A DNA stretch of 64,000 nucleotides, taken from assembly GCA_028819255.1 (NCBI GenBank), contig JAPPMB010000078.1, positions 63,649 to 127,648 on the forward strand, in the 5' to 3' direction. The position numbers and the translations under genes are program-made. This DNA is from Bryobacterales bacterium (GTDB lineage Bacteria > Acidobacteriota > Terriglobia > Bryobacterales > UBA6623). Each line of letters starts with the position of its first letter. Positions within the stretch are counted from its first letter, which is position 1. The notes beneath the pieces are model-generated. The model made no database searches. It was not told the DNA's origin and was given only the letters and a program-made list of their open reading frames with translations. Positions 27,901 through 35,883 of the stretch are shown here, one piece after another.

Positions 27901-28254
27901 CGCTACGCCCTGGCCCTGCACGCCGACGAGAGCCCCGTAACTTCGGAAGCGCCGGCGAGGCGCGGGGAATCCGTCACGATCACCATGACCGGCAACGGAC
28001 CTGTGCGGGTGCCGCCTCCAACCGGAATGGCCGCCGACATGCTGGTGTCGACCGTCTCCACACCGAAGGTCTGGCTAGGCGGCGTGATAGGCGGCACGGC
28101 GGTCGAGGTGACGTACTCGGGGCTGGGCCCAGGCCTTGCCGGTCTCTACCTAGTCACGTTCGAGGTTCCGGAGTCCCTGGCTCCCGGCGATCACCAGGTG
28201 CGAGTCCGATTCGGCCTCGCATCCAGCAACAAGGCGCTTCTTCCTGTGCAGTAG
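24910..28254 (+). CDS. Subtilisin-like S8 peptidase with PA domain and C-terminal TIGR03437-type domain
   Basis: A protein of about 1114 residues. ATG 24910 is preferred over earlier in-frame starts at 24796 and 24859 because it precedes a basic n-region and the hydrophobic signal segment 'AVLLLLASALVAADA'. An I9-like propeptide is followed by an S8 domain with catalytic Asp about 189 ('IVDSGLD'), His about 256 ('SSGHGTAVA'), oxyanion Asn about 372 and Ser about 598 ('SGTSMAAPAVSG'). A PA domain is inserted between Asn and Ser ('AAGAKAVVVINHEGDEL'). An Ig-like region and a C-terminal TIGR03437-type domain come last ('ATGVAPGSLASIRG' and 'ITVQVPWEL'). TIGR03437 is a hallmark of Solibacter-like Acidobacteria. 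It is predicted to be a secreted peptidase. Confidence 0.9.
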   Translation: MRCRSPEGARTGRVPGTRKVRRTASALPSAVLLLLASALVAADAPADLSAIEAGPRVYTVVLDSPAVGERLRSRPAPGGPVPARQAQASRALIRRAVARTQDPVIGELKSQGIEVVGSVQSVLNAVFVRASPEQAESIGALPGVAGVSPGRRYEPMLKSVSEIVGVQGARVRLSGHQLYGEGLKIAIVDSGLDFDHAAFRDDSLPALAGFPKGDAGHLSLTSAKVVVVRSYVEHLNSKSVHSSSPDDNSPWDSSGHGTAVAMIAAGARVESPLGPVSGIAPKARIGVYKVFGTPGLNFYTADHVVIMAIEDAVEDGMDILNLSLGNPTYYPWNATGNDCGFRAPSARCDPLTAAAQSAVEDFGRVVVVAAGNFGLLGSHWAPARTTINSPGDAPAVITVGQTGNAAHLIESVRIGEQVFDALSGSGPTPDGPLTAHAVLASEVGDTLACEPFPEDVFLDRIAVIDRSECFFLVKVEHADAAGAKAVVVINHEGDELVEMALLAGTDIPAFFVGSADGAVIREAVIQDQALLTLDPTPVSEAREWEYVAVQSSHGPTLSLDPKPDIVAPGIDVYSAAPAFNSQGVRFNPEGFRTVSGTSMAAPAVSGAAALVWQAFPSLDARQVSSALINSATPLTSEDGELAPVTSAGAGALDIEAALRPTSLAVPSSLGFGSLKNSPLPIRRKLSVTNKSSRPQRFLVTIEPNAPESSARLLVNGRAAARFQLAGRATRELEVTLAGGLPQPGSYDGRLRIASLSGFGDVLVPYLYVLGDNEPFNAILFQGRSDTGIQGEEATKSLVARVLDQFGAPVVGRTVTFRASEGAPVVVRASQASGSNGLIHARVRYGTGEEQHSVVAEIGDLEIPFSFQATGSKPVIRSIDNSASLASATGVAPGSLASIRGGPYSLFASGPVDTPQTRPLPILRKGVTVAFDAPGLDISVAGRVHSVEEESITVQVPWELSRAGSAWVTVRADNRSDPLEFDLVSADPGIFTYESDGRRYALALHADESPVTSEAPARRGESVTITMTGNGPVRVPPPTGMAADMLVSTVSTPKVWLGGVIGGTAVEVTYSGLGPGLAGLYLVTFEVPESLAPGDHQVRVRFGLASSNKALLPVQ

Positions 28255-28450
28255 CGGCAGGCGACGAGGCGGGGCGACTTCGTCCGGCCGACACCGTCCC
28301 GAAGTCCTCGAGGGTTTCAGTGCCTGCGCCGCACTCCCACGCCCGTCAAATCGGGCGAAACGGAGCCCGGAAGGATCGAAGCCTGAACAGGTTCAGCAAC
28401 TGGGAGGGGAATCCGTCCCGTCAAGGATCGTCTGGTAGGCTCTTCGGTTC

Positions 28451-29026
28451 ATGTGGAGCCACCTGATCGGGCGCCGTGACGTCCTGATTCTTGACACGGA
28501 GACCACCGGACTCCACAAGAATTCCGAGATTGTCGATCTCGCCATTGTCGACACAACGGGCCGGACGGTGATGGACGTGCCGGTCATGCCACAGGGATAC
28601 ATCCCGGCCGGCGCCGCGAAGGTTCACGGTCTGACCAAACCCCGGCTCAAGGCCCTGGGAGCCAGACCCTGGCCCGATCACCACAAGGCTTTCCTCAGCG
28701 CGATTCGCTCGGCGGCGGTCGTCTGCGTCTACAACCTGGCATTCGACATGCGGATGCTTGAGCAGACGATGGGGCGTTACGGCCTCGACGACGAGGGTGT
28801 GCTGGATCAGGTTTCGGAATTGTGCATCATGCTCGACTACGCCCGATGGCGCCGCATTCCCCATCCTTGGCGAAGGGGCGACTACAAGTGGCACACGCTG
28901 GATCAGGCCTACCGCCACGAGTGCGGAAGGGCCGCGCAGACCCACCGGGCTCTCGGAGACTGCGGGATGGTTCTCGATCTCATGCGAACGGTCTCGGCCA
29001 AGGACGCCTCCGGTCAAACCGGATAG
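28451..29026 (+). CDS. DnaQ-like 3'-5' exonuclease
   Basis: A 191-residue protein with the DEDDh exonuclease motifs: ExoI 'LDTETTG' (Asp15, Glu17), ExoII 'VYNLAFDMRML' (Asn95, Asp99) and ExoIII 'HRALGDC' (His165, Asp170). The presence of His165 puts it in the DEDDh class with the DNA polymerase III epsilon subunit and RNase T. It lacks the C-terminal region that ties epsilon to the polymerase, so it is probably a stand-alone nuclease in repair or RNA processing. No signal peptide. It is a single gene with no clear operon partner; the next sure genes are the toxin-antitoxin pair on the other strand. Confidence 0.88.
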   Translation: MWSHLIGRRDVLILDTETTGLHKNSEIVDLAIVDTTGRTVMDVPVMPQGYIPAGAAKVHGLTKPRLKALGARPWPDHHKAFLSAIRSAAVVCVYNLAFDMRMLEQTMGRYGLDDEGVLDQVSELCIMLDYARWRRIPHPWRRGDYKWHTLDQAYRHECGRAAQTHRALGDCGMVLDLMRTVSAKDASGQTG

Positions 29027-29568
29027 GATCATCCCCATCGGGCCATCGGGGGCAGCCACGAGCGGGTTGGGTCGGCCTTGATCGAGATTCCAAGCCAGCC
29101 TTCGAAGGGACTTCTTCTTCGCCTTGATTGCCGCCAGGATCAGATCCTTGCGGTGAACCTCCCGGACAATCCGTCCTACTCTGTGGTGCCGAGCCATGTT
29201 CCACGGCGCGTGGCAGCGCTCCGATGTCGCTGTGTCCCCGTGTTCCAGCGAGGTGGACACGTCCTCCGTTAGGACGCCGGCGAGCAGCGGCGAACTCGCA
29301 GACGTGTCTCTCAGCGGGTGGAAGCCCTTGACACCGACATCGGCCGAGACGCCCCACTGCCGCTACTTGATCCGGCAAATGACGGCGTGCCGGCGTTCCC
29401 GCGCCTAACACCAGACACGGCGGCCGGGGCCGCTTGGAACCCCAGATCGTCGGGATGGCAGCGGCTGGCCGGGATTGCTGGGTCGCGTGCCGAGGCCAGC
29501 TCTTTGCATCTGGAGCTGCTACCTTCGATCGCACAGTCTGGCGGCCGGGCTCTCCCTGCGCACGGCAC
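29027..29568. other. Gene-free interval between exonuclease and higBA
   Basis: Long frames cross this interval on both strands, including a 277-codon one on the minus strand, but their composition is that of random high-GC sequence and I find no motif. It may be decayed DNA next to the toxin-antitoxin pair. Confidence 0.4.
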
Positions 29569-29817
29569 TCAAGCCACCGCGGCTCGGGCCCTGGCTGCGT
29601 CATAGGCAGCCTGGCGCCGCAGCCAGAACGAGGCGCTGGACCAGCCCACATCCTCCATGCGGCGGGCCAGGTTCGGAGTAACCGGGGCACGGCCCGCAAG
29701 TACCTCGTCAAGCACAGCCTGCGGGATGCCCAGCAACGCGGCTGCGCCGGCAGCGTCCAGCCCTTCCCCGAGGCAGCCGAGGAGGATGCTTTCGCCGGGA
29801 TGGGACGGATCAAGCAT
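29569..29817 (-). CDS. higA: HigA-type antitoxin, XRE family
   Basis: An 82-residue protein, second gene of a toxin-antitoxin pair. It starts 'HPGESI', as HigA antitoxins do ('HPGEIL...'), and continues with a helix-turn-helix of the XRE type ('AAALLGIPQAVLDEVL' and 'PNLARRMEDV'), then 'SASFWLRRQAAYD', which is the conserved end of HigA proteins. It should bind and neutralise the HigB toxin and repress the operon. It starts 2 bp after the toxin stop. Length is slightly short compared with the usual 95-105 residues, with a trimmed C-terminus. Confidence 0.85.
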   Translation of the reverse strand: MLDPSHPGESILLGCLGEGLDAAGAAALLGIPQAVLDEVLAGRAPVTPNLARRMEDVGWSSASFWLRRQAAYDAARARAAVA

Positions 29818-29819
29818 GC

Positions 29820-30101
29820 TTAATGGTAGTCCACCAGCCGTACATCGTACGCATTGCCATCCTCGAAGCGGAAGATCACGCGCTCCATGCGCCCGACCCG
29901 AACCGAGTAGAACCCGGAGAGAGAGCCAGCCAAGGGATGCAGGCGGTAGCGAGGCAAGGCCATGTCCTGCACCGAACGCGCTTGGTCCAGGTCGGACAGC
30001 GCAGCTCTTACGCGCCGGCGGCGAGACGGATGCACCCTTCGGTAGTCGCCGTTCCGGACGGCGCGCTCCATGCGCTTGTCTGCGAAGGACCGGATTGCCA
30101 T
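29820..30101 (-). CDS. higB: HigB/RelE-family toxin
   Basis: A 93-residue toxin. The sequence follows the HigB pattern: 'IRSFADKRMERAV' at the start, 'RRRVRAALSDLDQARSVQDM' in the middle, then 'RLHPLAGSLSGFYSVRV', 'RVIFRFEDGNAYDVRLVDYH' at the C-terminus. HigB toxins are ribosome-dependent mRNA endonucleases. Toxin-first order with the HigA antitoxin directly downstream (2-bp gap) is diagnostic of this type II system. All family-typical residues at the C-terminus are present, so the toxin is probably active. Confidence 0.9.
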   Translation of the reverse strand: MAIRSFADKRMERAVRNGDYRRVHPSRRRRVRAALSDLDQARSVQDMALPRYRLHPLAGSLSGFYSVRVGRMERVIFRFEDGNAYDVRLVDYH

Positions 30102-30831
30102 GCGCCCAGTGCCGGGCCGTCAGCTGGCTGGTGCCCTTGGGGGCAGATCGAACAGCTCACGCTCGCGAGCCCTGCCCAGGAAGCTGTGAGCATCAGGCGA
30201 CCCTACCGACATCGAATTGTATCCACTTGTTCGCCAGGCTCGCCGCCATGTTCTATGTGGTCGAGCACCGCCTTGTACCGCCCGAGTCCGTGTGCGCGTA
30301 TCCCGCCGCTGCGGATCTTGCCGACCCCTTTCCGGCTGGCTCCCCGAGCATCGGGCGCCGGCTCGCCACAGACATCACCGGAGCACCGTGCGCCGCCCGC
30401 CGTGGTGTTCTACGACTAGGGGGGATGCTCTAGCACTCCGCGTGGCGCTGCGCCACGCCCGGCAAGCCACACCCATCGAATCCGGACTCCGGACGAGTCG
30501 CAGCCCATACCCGAGAGCAGTCGGCGCTTTGCGATATCCGATTTTCACAGGAACCACCACGGGACTCTCATGAGTACGAGTCGTTCTCTAAGGAACTTTC
30601 TTGCTCTGAGAGTGTTTGTCGACTAAAGGGACACTCCTGCCGTTCCCGGTTCCAGGTGTCTCCAGCCATGATCGCTCGCCCCAGAGATCGCCGAAAGTGT
30701 GCGCATGCAGGGCCCCTGCGTTAGGCGCACCGACCTCCTGTCGGCGACACGAAGCCTCGAAGGAGGATGCGGAGCAACTGCAGTGGCGGTTCCGGCCGCC
30801 GTCGGCTGCGTCGATCGCGCGCTGCCTCGGC
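30102..30831. other. Gene-free interval between higBA and the PfkB gene
   Basis: No convincing gene on either strand. The part at about 30540-30640 is AT-richer than its surroundings and might hold the higBA or other promoter elements, but I cannot match -35/-10 boxes with confidence. It may be remnant DNA. Confidence 0.4.
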
Positions 30832-31707
30832 CTACCAGGACGATTTCTCCAGCAGTCTTAGCACTTCGTCCAGCAACGGCACTCGCCCGAACTGGCAGTG
30901 CAGGGCGCCCGCGGCGCATCCGAAGTGCATCGCCTCAGTCTCGGACCCGCCCTGTGCCATCTTGAGAGCGAATGCGCCGTGGAAGACGTCGCCGGCCCCA
31001 GTGCTGTCGATCACACTCACAGGGTGTGAAGGCATCCTTCCTCCCCGGTATGCCACACCACGCTCACCCAGCGTCACTGCTCCCCACGCACCCGCGGACT
31101 CGATCCTGTCAATTAGCGCGTCGACGCCTCCGAGTGCGATTGCGAGATCCTCATCGGCGATCACATGCGTCGCGAGTCGGGCGATCTCCCAGATCTCCGG
31201 CCGGTCCTGGTCCAGGTCATGCACGACCGGTATGCCCCGCCGGATTGCGCGCCGCGCGACCCGCAGCCCTCCCTCCGGCCATCTGCCGTCGATCAGGATG
31301 GCGTCCGCACGGTCGATGGCCTCGTTCGGGATCCAGTCCGCGTTACTGGGCAGCCCTTCTCCGAGACAGGGAAACAGGAAGCGCTCGCCGTCCGGACGGA
31401 TGAACACCTCGCAGGTCGGACTCGTGCCCGGGAAGGCCCTGTATCCCGCTGTGTCGACCCCTTGCGCCTCGAGCAGGCTTGCGATCCGCTCGCCGGCCGG
31501 GTCCGTCCCGCGCCTCCCCCAGAATGAGGCGGAGCCGCCCAGCCGGACCGCAGCCACGGCCCCCACCGTGGCCGGTCCGCCGAGGGCGTCGTAGCGCTTC
31601 GAGGCCCATTCCCTGCGCTGTGCCGGCGGAAACCTCTCTACCAGGAGTCGAGTGTCGAGAAACCCCATCCCGACACTAAGCACATGGGCCGGTTCTCGGG
31701 CGGCCAC
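30832..31707 (-). CDS. PfkB-family carbohydrate kinase
   Basis: A kinase of about 291 residues from GTG 31707; GTG 31683 and GTG 31728 are other possible starts. The PfkB fold is supported by 'VLSVGMGFLDT' near the N-terminus, 'LGGPATVGAVAAVRLGG' (substrate-binding region), 'VTLGERGVAYR', and the signature 'DSTGAGDVFHGAFAL' with catalytic Asp at about 240. The family phosphorylates ribose, fructose, adenosine or similar substrates with ATP in the cytoplasm. Its N-terminal part is atypical, and the substrate cannot be named. It is the last gene of a minus-strand run that begins with bioB, with a gap of 61 bp after the membrane protein gene, so cotranscription is possible. Confidence 0.88.
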   Translation of the reverse strand: MAAREPAHVLSVGMGFLDTRLLVERFPPAQRREWASKRYDALGGPATVGAVAAVRLGGSASFWGRRGTDPAGERIASLLEAQGVDTAGYRAFPGTSPTCEVFIRPDGERFLFPCLGEGLPSNADWIPNEAIDRADAILIDGRWPEGGLRVARRAIRRGIPVVHDLDQDRPEIWEIARLATHVIADEDLAIALGGVDALIDRIESAGAWGAVTLGERGVAYRGGRMPSHPVSVIDSTGAGDVFHGAFALKMAQGGSETEAMHFGCAAGALHCQFGRVPLLDEVLRLLEKSSW

Positions 31708-31768
31708 GGCACTCGATCCCCCAACCACGGACCTTGAGAGTTTATCCGATCCGGTGGCTTGAGCCCTC

Positions 31769-32584
31769 CTAGAGCACAACCCCGAACCGTCCCTTGAGCA
31801 GAAAGGCCGAGACCAGGGAAATGAGCAGGAACCAGACCACCCAGTGCGTTTCCCACCCGGCCACGCCGATCTCGCGGGCGGGATAGCCGATTTCGACGCT
31901 TGCAACCGAGCCGAGGTCGTAGCCGCTCTCGCCGGAGCTCAACAGGAGCCGCTGCCACCATGATGCGGTCCGTGTCTGGGACACATATGCCAGTTCCTCT
32001 GTCGTGAGCACCGATTTCAGAATCTCCCCTTCTGGCGTCTGCAGCGCGAGACTGGCTGGCCCTTCGGCCTCAGTTCGGATCCTCCAGACGACCTGGCCGG
32101 CGGCTGCCGAGCGGACGGAGTCGCTGTCGACTAGGATCGCCTCCGACCCGGACAGGCTGATGTCGTCGCCCCCGAGGGCCGTGTTCGCCGCCAGCAGCGC
32201 CGTTTCCCCTACTCTTAGCGGACGCCGGCCGTAGACCGCGTCGAAGTGCCCGTAGAGCACCACCATGGGCAGCGCCAGAAACAGCGCAGGCCGCAGCATG
32301 TGACGGACGTATCGGAAGTTCTCGACAAGCAGGTGTCCCTGGGCGCGCAGCAAGAGGACCGGCTCGTCCTGGTAGAGCCGCATCTCCAGAAGCCGGGCCT
32401 GCATGCGCTTCTTCGCACGGCTGATCGCCTGCTGGTCCGACGTCCTGCCGACGACCCACAGCATGCCCAGACCGATGGCTACTGACGCCACCGAGAGCCC
32501 GACAAGAGGGTCGTACGCTGCGAACAGGGCGGCGAACCCCGAGACGAGTGCCCGCAGAAGGGCGTTGAGGCTGTCGACGATCAC
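31769..32584 (-). CDS. Uncharacterised three-part membrane protein linked to a ribbon-helix-helix gene
   Basis: A 271-residue protein starting at GTG 32584. It has an N-terminal hydrophobic region at about 10-47, a basic amphipathic stretch ('QQAISRAKKRMQARLLEMRL'), a hydrophobic segment at about 97-115, an extracytoplasmic domain of about 110 residues predicted to be beta-rich, and a C-terminal TM ('WVVWFLLISLVSAFLL'). The N-terminal half, TM then basic helix then TM, is reminiscent of DUF106/EMC3/Oxa1-type insertases, but I cannot confirm that. It lies 13 bp after a small ribbon-helix-helix gene. Function unknown. Confidence 0.75.
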   Translation of the reverse strand: MIVDSLNALLRALVSGFAALFAAYDPLVGLSVASVAIGLGMLWVVGRTSDQQAISRAKKRMQARLLEMRLYQDEPVLLLRAQGHLLVENFRYVRHMLRPALFLALPMVVLYGHFDAVYGRRPLRVGETALLAANTALGGDDISLSGSEAILVDSDSVRSAAAGQVVWRIRTEAEGPASLALQTPEGEILKSVLTTEELAYVSQTRTASWWQRLLLSSGESGYDLGSVASVEIGYPAREIGVAGWETHWVVWFLLISLVSAFLLKGRFGVVL

Positions 32585-32597
32585 CGCAGCAGAAGAG

Positions 32598-32795
32598 CTA
32601 CTCGATATATCCCAGTCCCTGCAGCTTCTTCATGATTTCTTCGTCCGATGCGCCGTCCTCGATCTGGGAAAGTTCCCTCTCGATGACATGCTCGATGAAT
32701 TCCTGCGCGGATGCGTAGCCGGCAGCGTCTGCGCAGCGCTTCACGCGCTCGAAGAGAGCCTTGTCGAGCTTGACACTTGTCGAGGAACCGAACAT
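32598..32795 (-). CDS. Small ribbon-helix-helix-like protein
   Basis: A 65-residue protein. The start 'STSVKLDKALFERVKRCADAAGY' has the strand plus helix pattern of a ribbon-helix-helix (CopG/Arc) fold, followed by 'SAQEFIEHVIERELSQIE' as the second helix and an acidic tail ending in 'LQGLGYIE'. It could be a DNA-binding regulator of this gene set, or a small partner of the membrane protein encoded 13 bp downstream. It starts 12 bp after the bioD stop and so is in the biotin transcript. No toxin partner is seen, so I do not call it an antitoxin. Confidence 0.7.
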   Translation of the reverse strand: MFGSSTSVKLDKALFERVKRCADAAGYASAQEFIEHVIERELSQIEDGASDEEIMKKLQGLGYIE

Positions 32796-32807
32796 CGCGA
32801 ACCTTCA

Positions 32808-33476
32808 TCATACGCCCGCGCCGGAATCCCGCAGGACTCTCATCGGGCTGGCGAGCCCTGCGGCAAACCGCTCGATCGAATCCGCCCGCAAGGGACGGAG
32901 GGTCGGGATCTCGCACAGCACCGTGGTTCGTCCGTAGCGCTCGATGGCGTCACGGTTCTCAGGGTTGGGTCTTCCCGACATGATGACCCCCGCGACCGGA
33001 ATGGAGCGCGCCCGAAGCTCGGCGAGGGTGAGCAGCGTGTGGTTGATCGTCCCCAGACCCGACCGCGAGGCGATCACCGCCGGCAGGCCGAGGAGGGCGA
33101 TGAGGTCCGCCATCATCTCCCGGTCGTTCAGGGGCACCAGGATCCCGCCTGCCCCTTCTATCACCCACAAACGGTCCTTCGGCAGGCCCTCGGCGATCCC
33201 CGACACGTCCCTGACGGCGACCTCGCAACCTGCCAGCCGGGCGGAAAGATGCGGCGAAAGCGGGCGGGGCAGGCGAATGCCGGCGTCGACGATCTCGTCC
33301 GCAGAGCACCGAGCCAGCCGGCGCACTTCCGCCGTGTCGTCGTCCTGCTCGATGCCGGTCTGTACGGGCTTCCAGTACCCGGTCCTGCCCGAATGCCGCA
33401 ACGCCGCGACCAGCACGCTCGAAACGACCGTCTTCCCGACGTCGGTGTCTGTCCCTGTTACGAAGATTCCCGGCAT
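32808..33476 (-). CDS. bioD: Dethiobiotin synthase
   Basis: A 222-residue protein of normal family length. The ATP-binding P-loop 'GTDTDVGKTVVS' is at about 8-19, with the family's 'YWKPVQTG' shortly after, 'RLPRPLSPHLSA' and 'VIEGAGGILVPL' in the middle. BioD carboxylates 7,8-diaminopelargonic acid with ATP and CO2 to dethiobiotin in the cytoplasm, the step before BioB. The start overlaps the 3' end of bioF by 19 bp, so translation is coupled. The next gene (ribbon-helix-helix) follows after 12 bp. Confidence 0.95.
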   Translation of the reverse strand: MPGIFVTGTDTDVGKTVVSSVLVAALRHSGRTGYWKPVQTGIEQDDDTAEVRRLARCSADEIVDAGIRLPRPLSPHLSARLAGCEVAVRDVSGIAEGLPKDRLWVIEGAGGILVPLNDREMMADLIALLGLPAVIASRSGLGTINHTLLTLAELRARSIPVAGVIMSGRPNPENRDAIERYGRTTVLCEIPTLRPLRADSIERFAAGLASPMRVLRDSGAGV

Positions 33477-34606
33477 GGTCCTCTCTCCCGGAGAATCGCC
33501 TTGAGGCGGTCTGTAAAGCGGTCGAGCTCGGCAGGCTCAAGCTTCGCGTTCAGCGAGATCCTTAGCCGGGCGGTGCCGGCGGGCACGGTGGGGGGCCGGA
33601 TCGCCCGCACGTCGAAGCCGGATTCGCGAAGCAGCTCCGCCGCGCCGGTCGCCGCTTCGTTGTCCCCAATCACGACCGGGACGATCGGCGAGTCACCCGG
33701 CCGCATGCCGAGTCTCTCACGCAGCAGGGCTCCGTATCTGCGGATCCGCTCTCTCGGTTCGCGCGATTCTTCCAGAAGGTCGAGAGCCTCGTCGATTGCC
33801 TCGGCCACCGCCGGCGGCGGCGCCGTCGAGAACACGAACGGTCGCGCGGCCTGGATCAGAAAGTCGATGGCCCAGTCGGGTCCGCACACGAAGGCACCGC
33901 TGGCGCCCAGGGCCTTGCCGGCCGGGTTCACGGAAAGGAACACGCTTTCTCCGCAACCCGCCTCCTCAATGAGCCCGCTGCCGTTCGCGCCGTACACGCC
34001 AACCGCATGCGCTTCGTCCACGATGAGCGCGAACCGGTGCCGCTCCCGCAACTCGGCGTACCGGTCCAGCGGCGCGATGTCGCCGTCCATGCTGAACAGC
34101 GACTCGGTGACGACGAATCGCTGGCCCGGGCAGTGTTCGGCGTCGAGCAGCCTCGCGAGGGCTGTGGCGTCCCGGTGCGGGAACACCACCCGTCGCGCCT
34201 TCGACAGCCGCATCCCGTCGATCAGGCTGGCATGGTTCAGTTCGTCCGAGAACACCATGTCGCCCTCGCCGAGAAACGCGGTGAGGACCCCGAGGTTGGC
34301 GGCCCATCCGCTTCCTAGGAACAGAGCGTCCGGCGTGCCCTTGAAGTGGGCAAACCGATTCTCGACCGCACGGAACGACGCCCGATGGCCGCGCAGCAGA
34401 CGCGACCCCGTCGAGCCGACGCCCATGCGCCGGACTGCGTTCGCGAACCGGTTCCGGACCCTCGGCCGTGCCGCCATGCCGAGGTAGTCGTTCGAGCAAA
34501 GATCGATTCCGGACGGCTCCTGAAGCGACCGCTTCAATCCGTGGGCTTCCAGCCAGTCCAGGCGGGCGCGGACGCGCCGCTCCAGTTCGGGATTGCTGAT
34601 TGCCAT
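33458..34606 (-). CDS. bioF: 8-amino-7-oxononanoate synthase
   Basis: A 382-residue PLP enzyme of the alpha-oxoamine synthase family. 'GSTGSRLLRGH' at about 64-74, 'DELNHASLIDG', 'DEAHAVGVYG' (DEAH at 197-200) and the PLP lysine Lys231 in 'NPAGKALGASGAF' are all present. It condenses a pimeloyl thioester with alanine in the first dedicated ring-building step of biotin synthesis. It lies between bioB (46 bp upstream) and bioD (overlap). Relatives include 2-amino-3-ketobutyrate CoA ligase, but the operon fixes the assignment. Confidence 0.94.
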   Translation of the reverse strand: MAISNPELERRVRARLDWLEAHGLKRSLQEPSGIDLCSNDYLGMAARPRVRNRFANAVRRMGVGSTGSRLLRGHRASFRAVENRFAHFKGTPDALFLGSGWAANLGVLTAFLGEGDMVFSDELNHASLIDGMRLSKARRVVFPHRDATALARLLDAEHCPGQRFVVTESLFSMDGDIAPLDRYAELRERHRFALIVDEAHAVGVYGANGSGLIEEAGCGESVFLSVNPAGKALGASGAFVCGPDWAIDFLIQAARPFVFSTAPPPAVAEAIDEALDLLEESREPRERIRRYGALLRERLGMRPGDSPIVPVVIGDNEAATGAAELLRESGFDVRAIRPPTVPAGTARLRISLNAKLEPAELDRFTDRLKAILRERGPCRESS

Positions 34607-34652
34607 CTCGGCCTGCCTGACTTGCCGACGATCCGTGCGTTCCGCAGGTGGC

Positions 34653-35627
34653 CTACGACGGAGGACGGGTCTCCGTCATGGGCTCTTCGCACAGCCGCAT
34701 GCCCATGCGCGAGAGCAGGCGCTCGTCATGCGAGGCCTCGGGATTCGGAGTCGTGAGCAGGCGGTCTCCCAGAAAGATCGAGTTTGCGCCTGCGAGCAGG
34801 CACAAGGCCTGGCCCTCGTCGCTCAGTTCGAGGCGGCCCGCAGAAAGGCGCACAATCGACGTCGGCATGATGATCCGTGCGGTCGCGATGACCCGTGCGA
34901 ACTCCAGGGCTCCGACAGGAGGCAGCTTCTCGAGGGGCGTTCCATGCACCCTCACGAGACTGTTTATCGGAACGCTCTCCGGGTGGGGGTCCTGCCGGGC
35001 GAGCTGCAGCAAGAGGCCGAGGCGGTCGTCCACGCTCTCGCCCATGCCGATGATCCCGCCGCAACACAGCGTGATTCCGCTCAGGCGAACCCGAGCTAAT
35101 GTGTCGAGTCGCTCCTGGTAGGTTCTCGTCGTGATGATCTGGCCGTAGAACTCGGGGCTGGTGTCCAGGTTGTGGTTGTAGGCCGTCAGACCGGCTTCCG
35201 CCAGCCGGTCCGCCTGATCCTGGTCCAGCATGCCCAGGGTGCAGCAGGCCTCCATCCCCAGGTCGCGCACCCCGCGCACCATCTCGACGACGCGGTCGAA
35301 CTCGGGTCCTCTGGGAGCCTCCCGCCACGCCGCGCCCATGCAGAATCGTGTCGCGCCGTTGGCCTTGGCCGCTTTCGCCATCGCGAGCGTCTCGGTGACG
35401 TCCAAGAGGCGCTGTGCCTCGAGTTCCGTCTTGTAGTGCGCCGACTGCGGGCAGTAGGCACAGTCCTCAGGGCAATGGCCGGTCTTGATGCTCAGCAGGG
35501 CGCAGCCCTGCACGGCTGCGGGATCGTGATGCTCCCGATGTACCCCTTGCGCCCGGTAGAGCAGTTCGGGCAACGGGAGGTCATGGATCTGGCGAACGTC
35601 ATCCAGGGTCCAGTCATGGCGCAGCAT
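34653..35627 (-). CDS. bioB: Biotin synthase
   Basis: A 324-residue radical SAM enzyme. I start it at ATG 35627 ('[15 protein letters not shown]'), which matches the family's N-terminus; the in-frame extension to 35717 has no family features. The [4Fe-4S] motif C-x3-C-x2-C is Cys52, Cys56, Cys59 in '[16 protein letters not shown]'. '[21 protein letters not shown]' and 'GGIIGMGES' are conserved, and '[12 protein letters not shown]' supplies the second cluster ligand region. BioB inserts sulfur into dethiobiotin. It is the first gene of bioB-bioF-bioD. GTACGATAATGG just upstream of the start on the minus strand could hold a -10 box, but no clear -35 was found. Confidence 0.96.
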   Translation of the reverse strand: MLRHDWTLDDVRQIHDLPLPELLYRAQGVHREHHDPAAVQGCALLSIKTGHCPEDCAYCPQSAHYKTELEAQRLLDVTETLAMAKAAKANGATRFCMGAAWREAPRGPEFDRVVEMVRGVRDLGMEACCTLGMLDQDQADRLAEAGLTAYNHNLDTSPEFYGQIITTRTYQERLDTLARVRLSGITLCCGGIIGMGESVDDRLGLLLQLARQDPHPESVPINSLVRVHGTPLEKLPPVGALEFARVIATARIIMPTSIVRLSAGRLELSDEGQALCLLAGANSIFLGDRLLTTPNPEASHDERLLSRMGMRLCEEPMTETRPPS

Positions 35628-35883
35628 CTTCGGTCCATTATCGTACGTACGGGGCCGAACGAGCCCAGCGCCTTGCGCGCACAGGTTCGGCTGCGACCCG
35701 GACGCCGCTGGTACCATGGCTTAGTGGCTGGGGCCTGGTCGTTGGGCGGCCAGGCCCGAAGCGGCGGAAGTCCATGGCCATGCTCCCGGACTCGGGCCCG
35801 TCGCAACACTTGCGGTCCGCGAGTTCCAGCCGCATCCGCAGTCCACCCAAAGGCAGCAGACCTGCATTCTCAGGACAGGACCG

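Noticed and set aside
28980..29813. Minus-strand open frame of 277 codons across the exonuclease 3' end and higA
   Set aside because: It overlaps higA in another frame and is Pro/Arg-rich with no recognisable domain; the higBA reading is much stronger.
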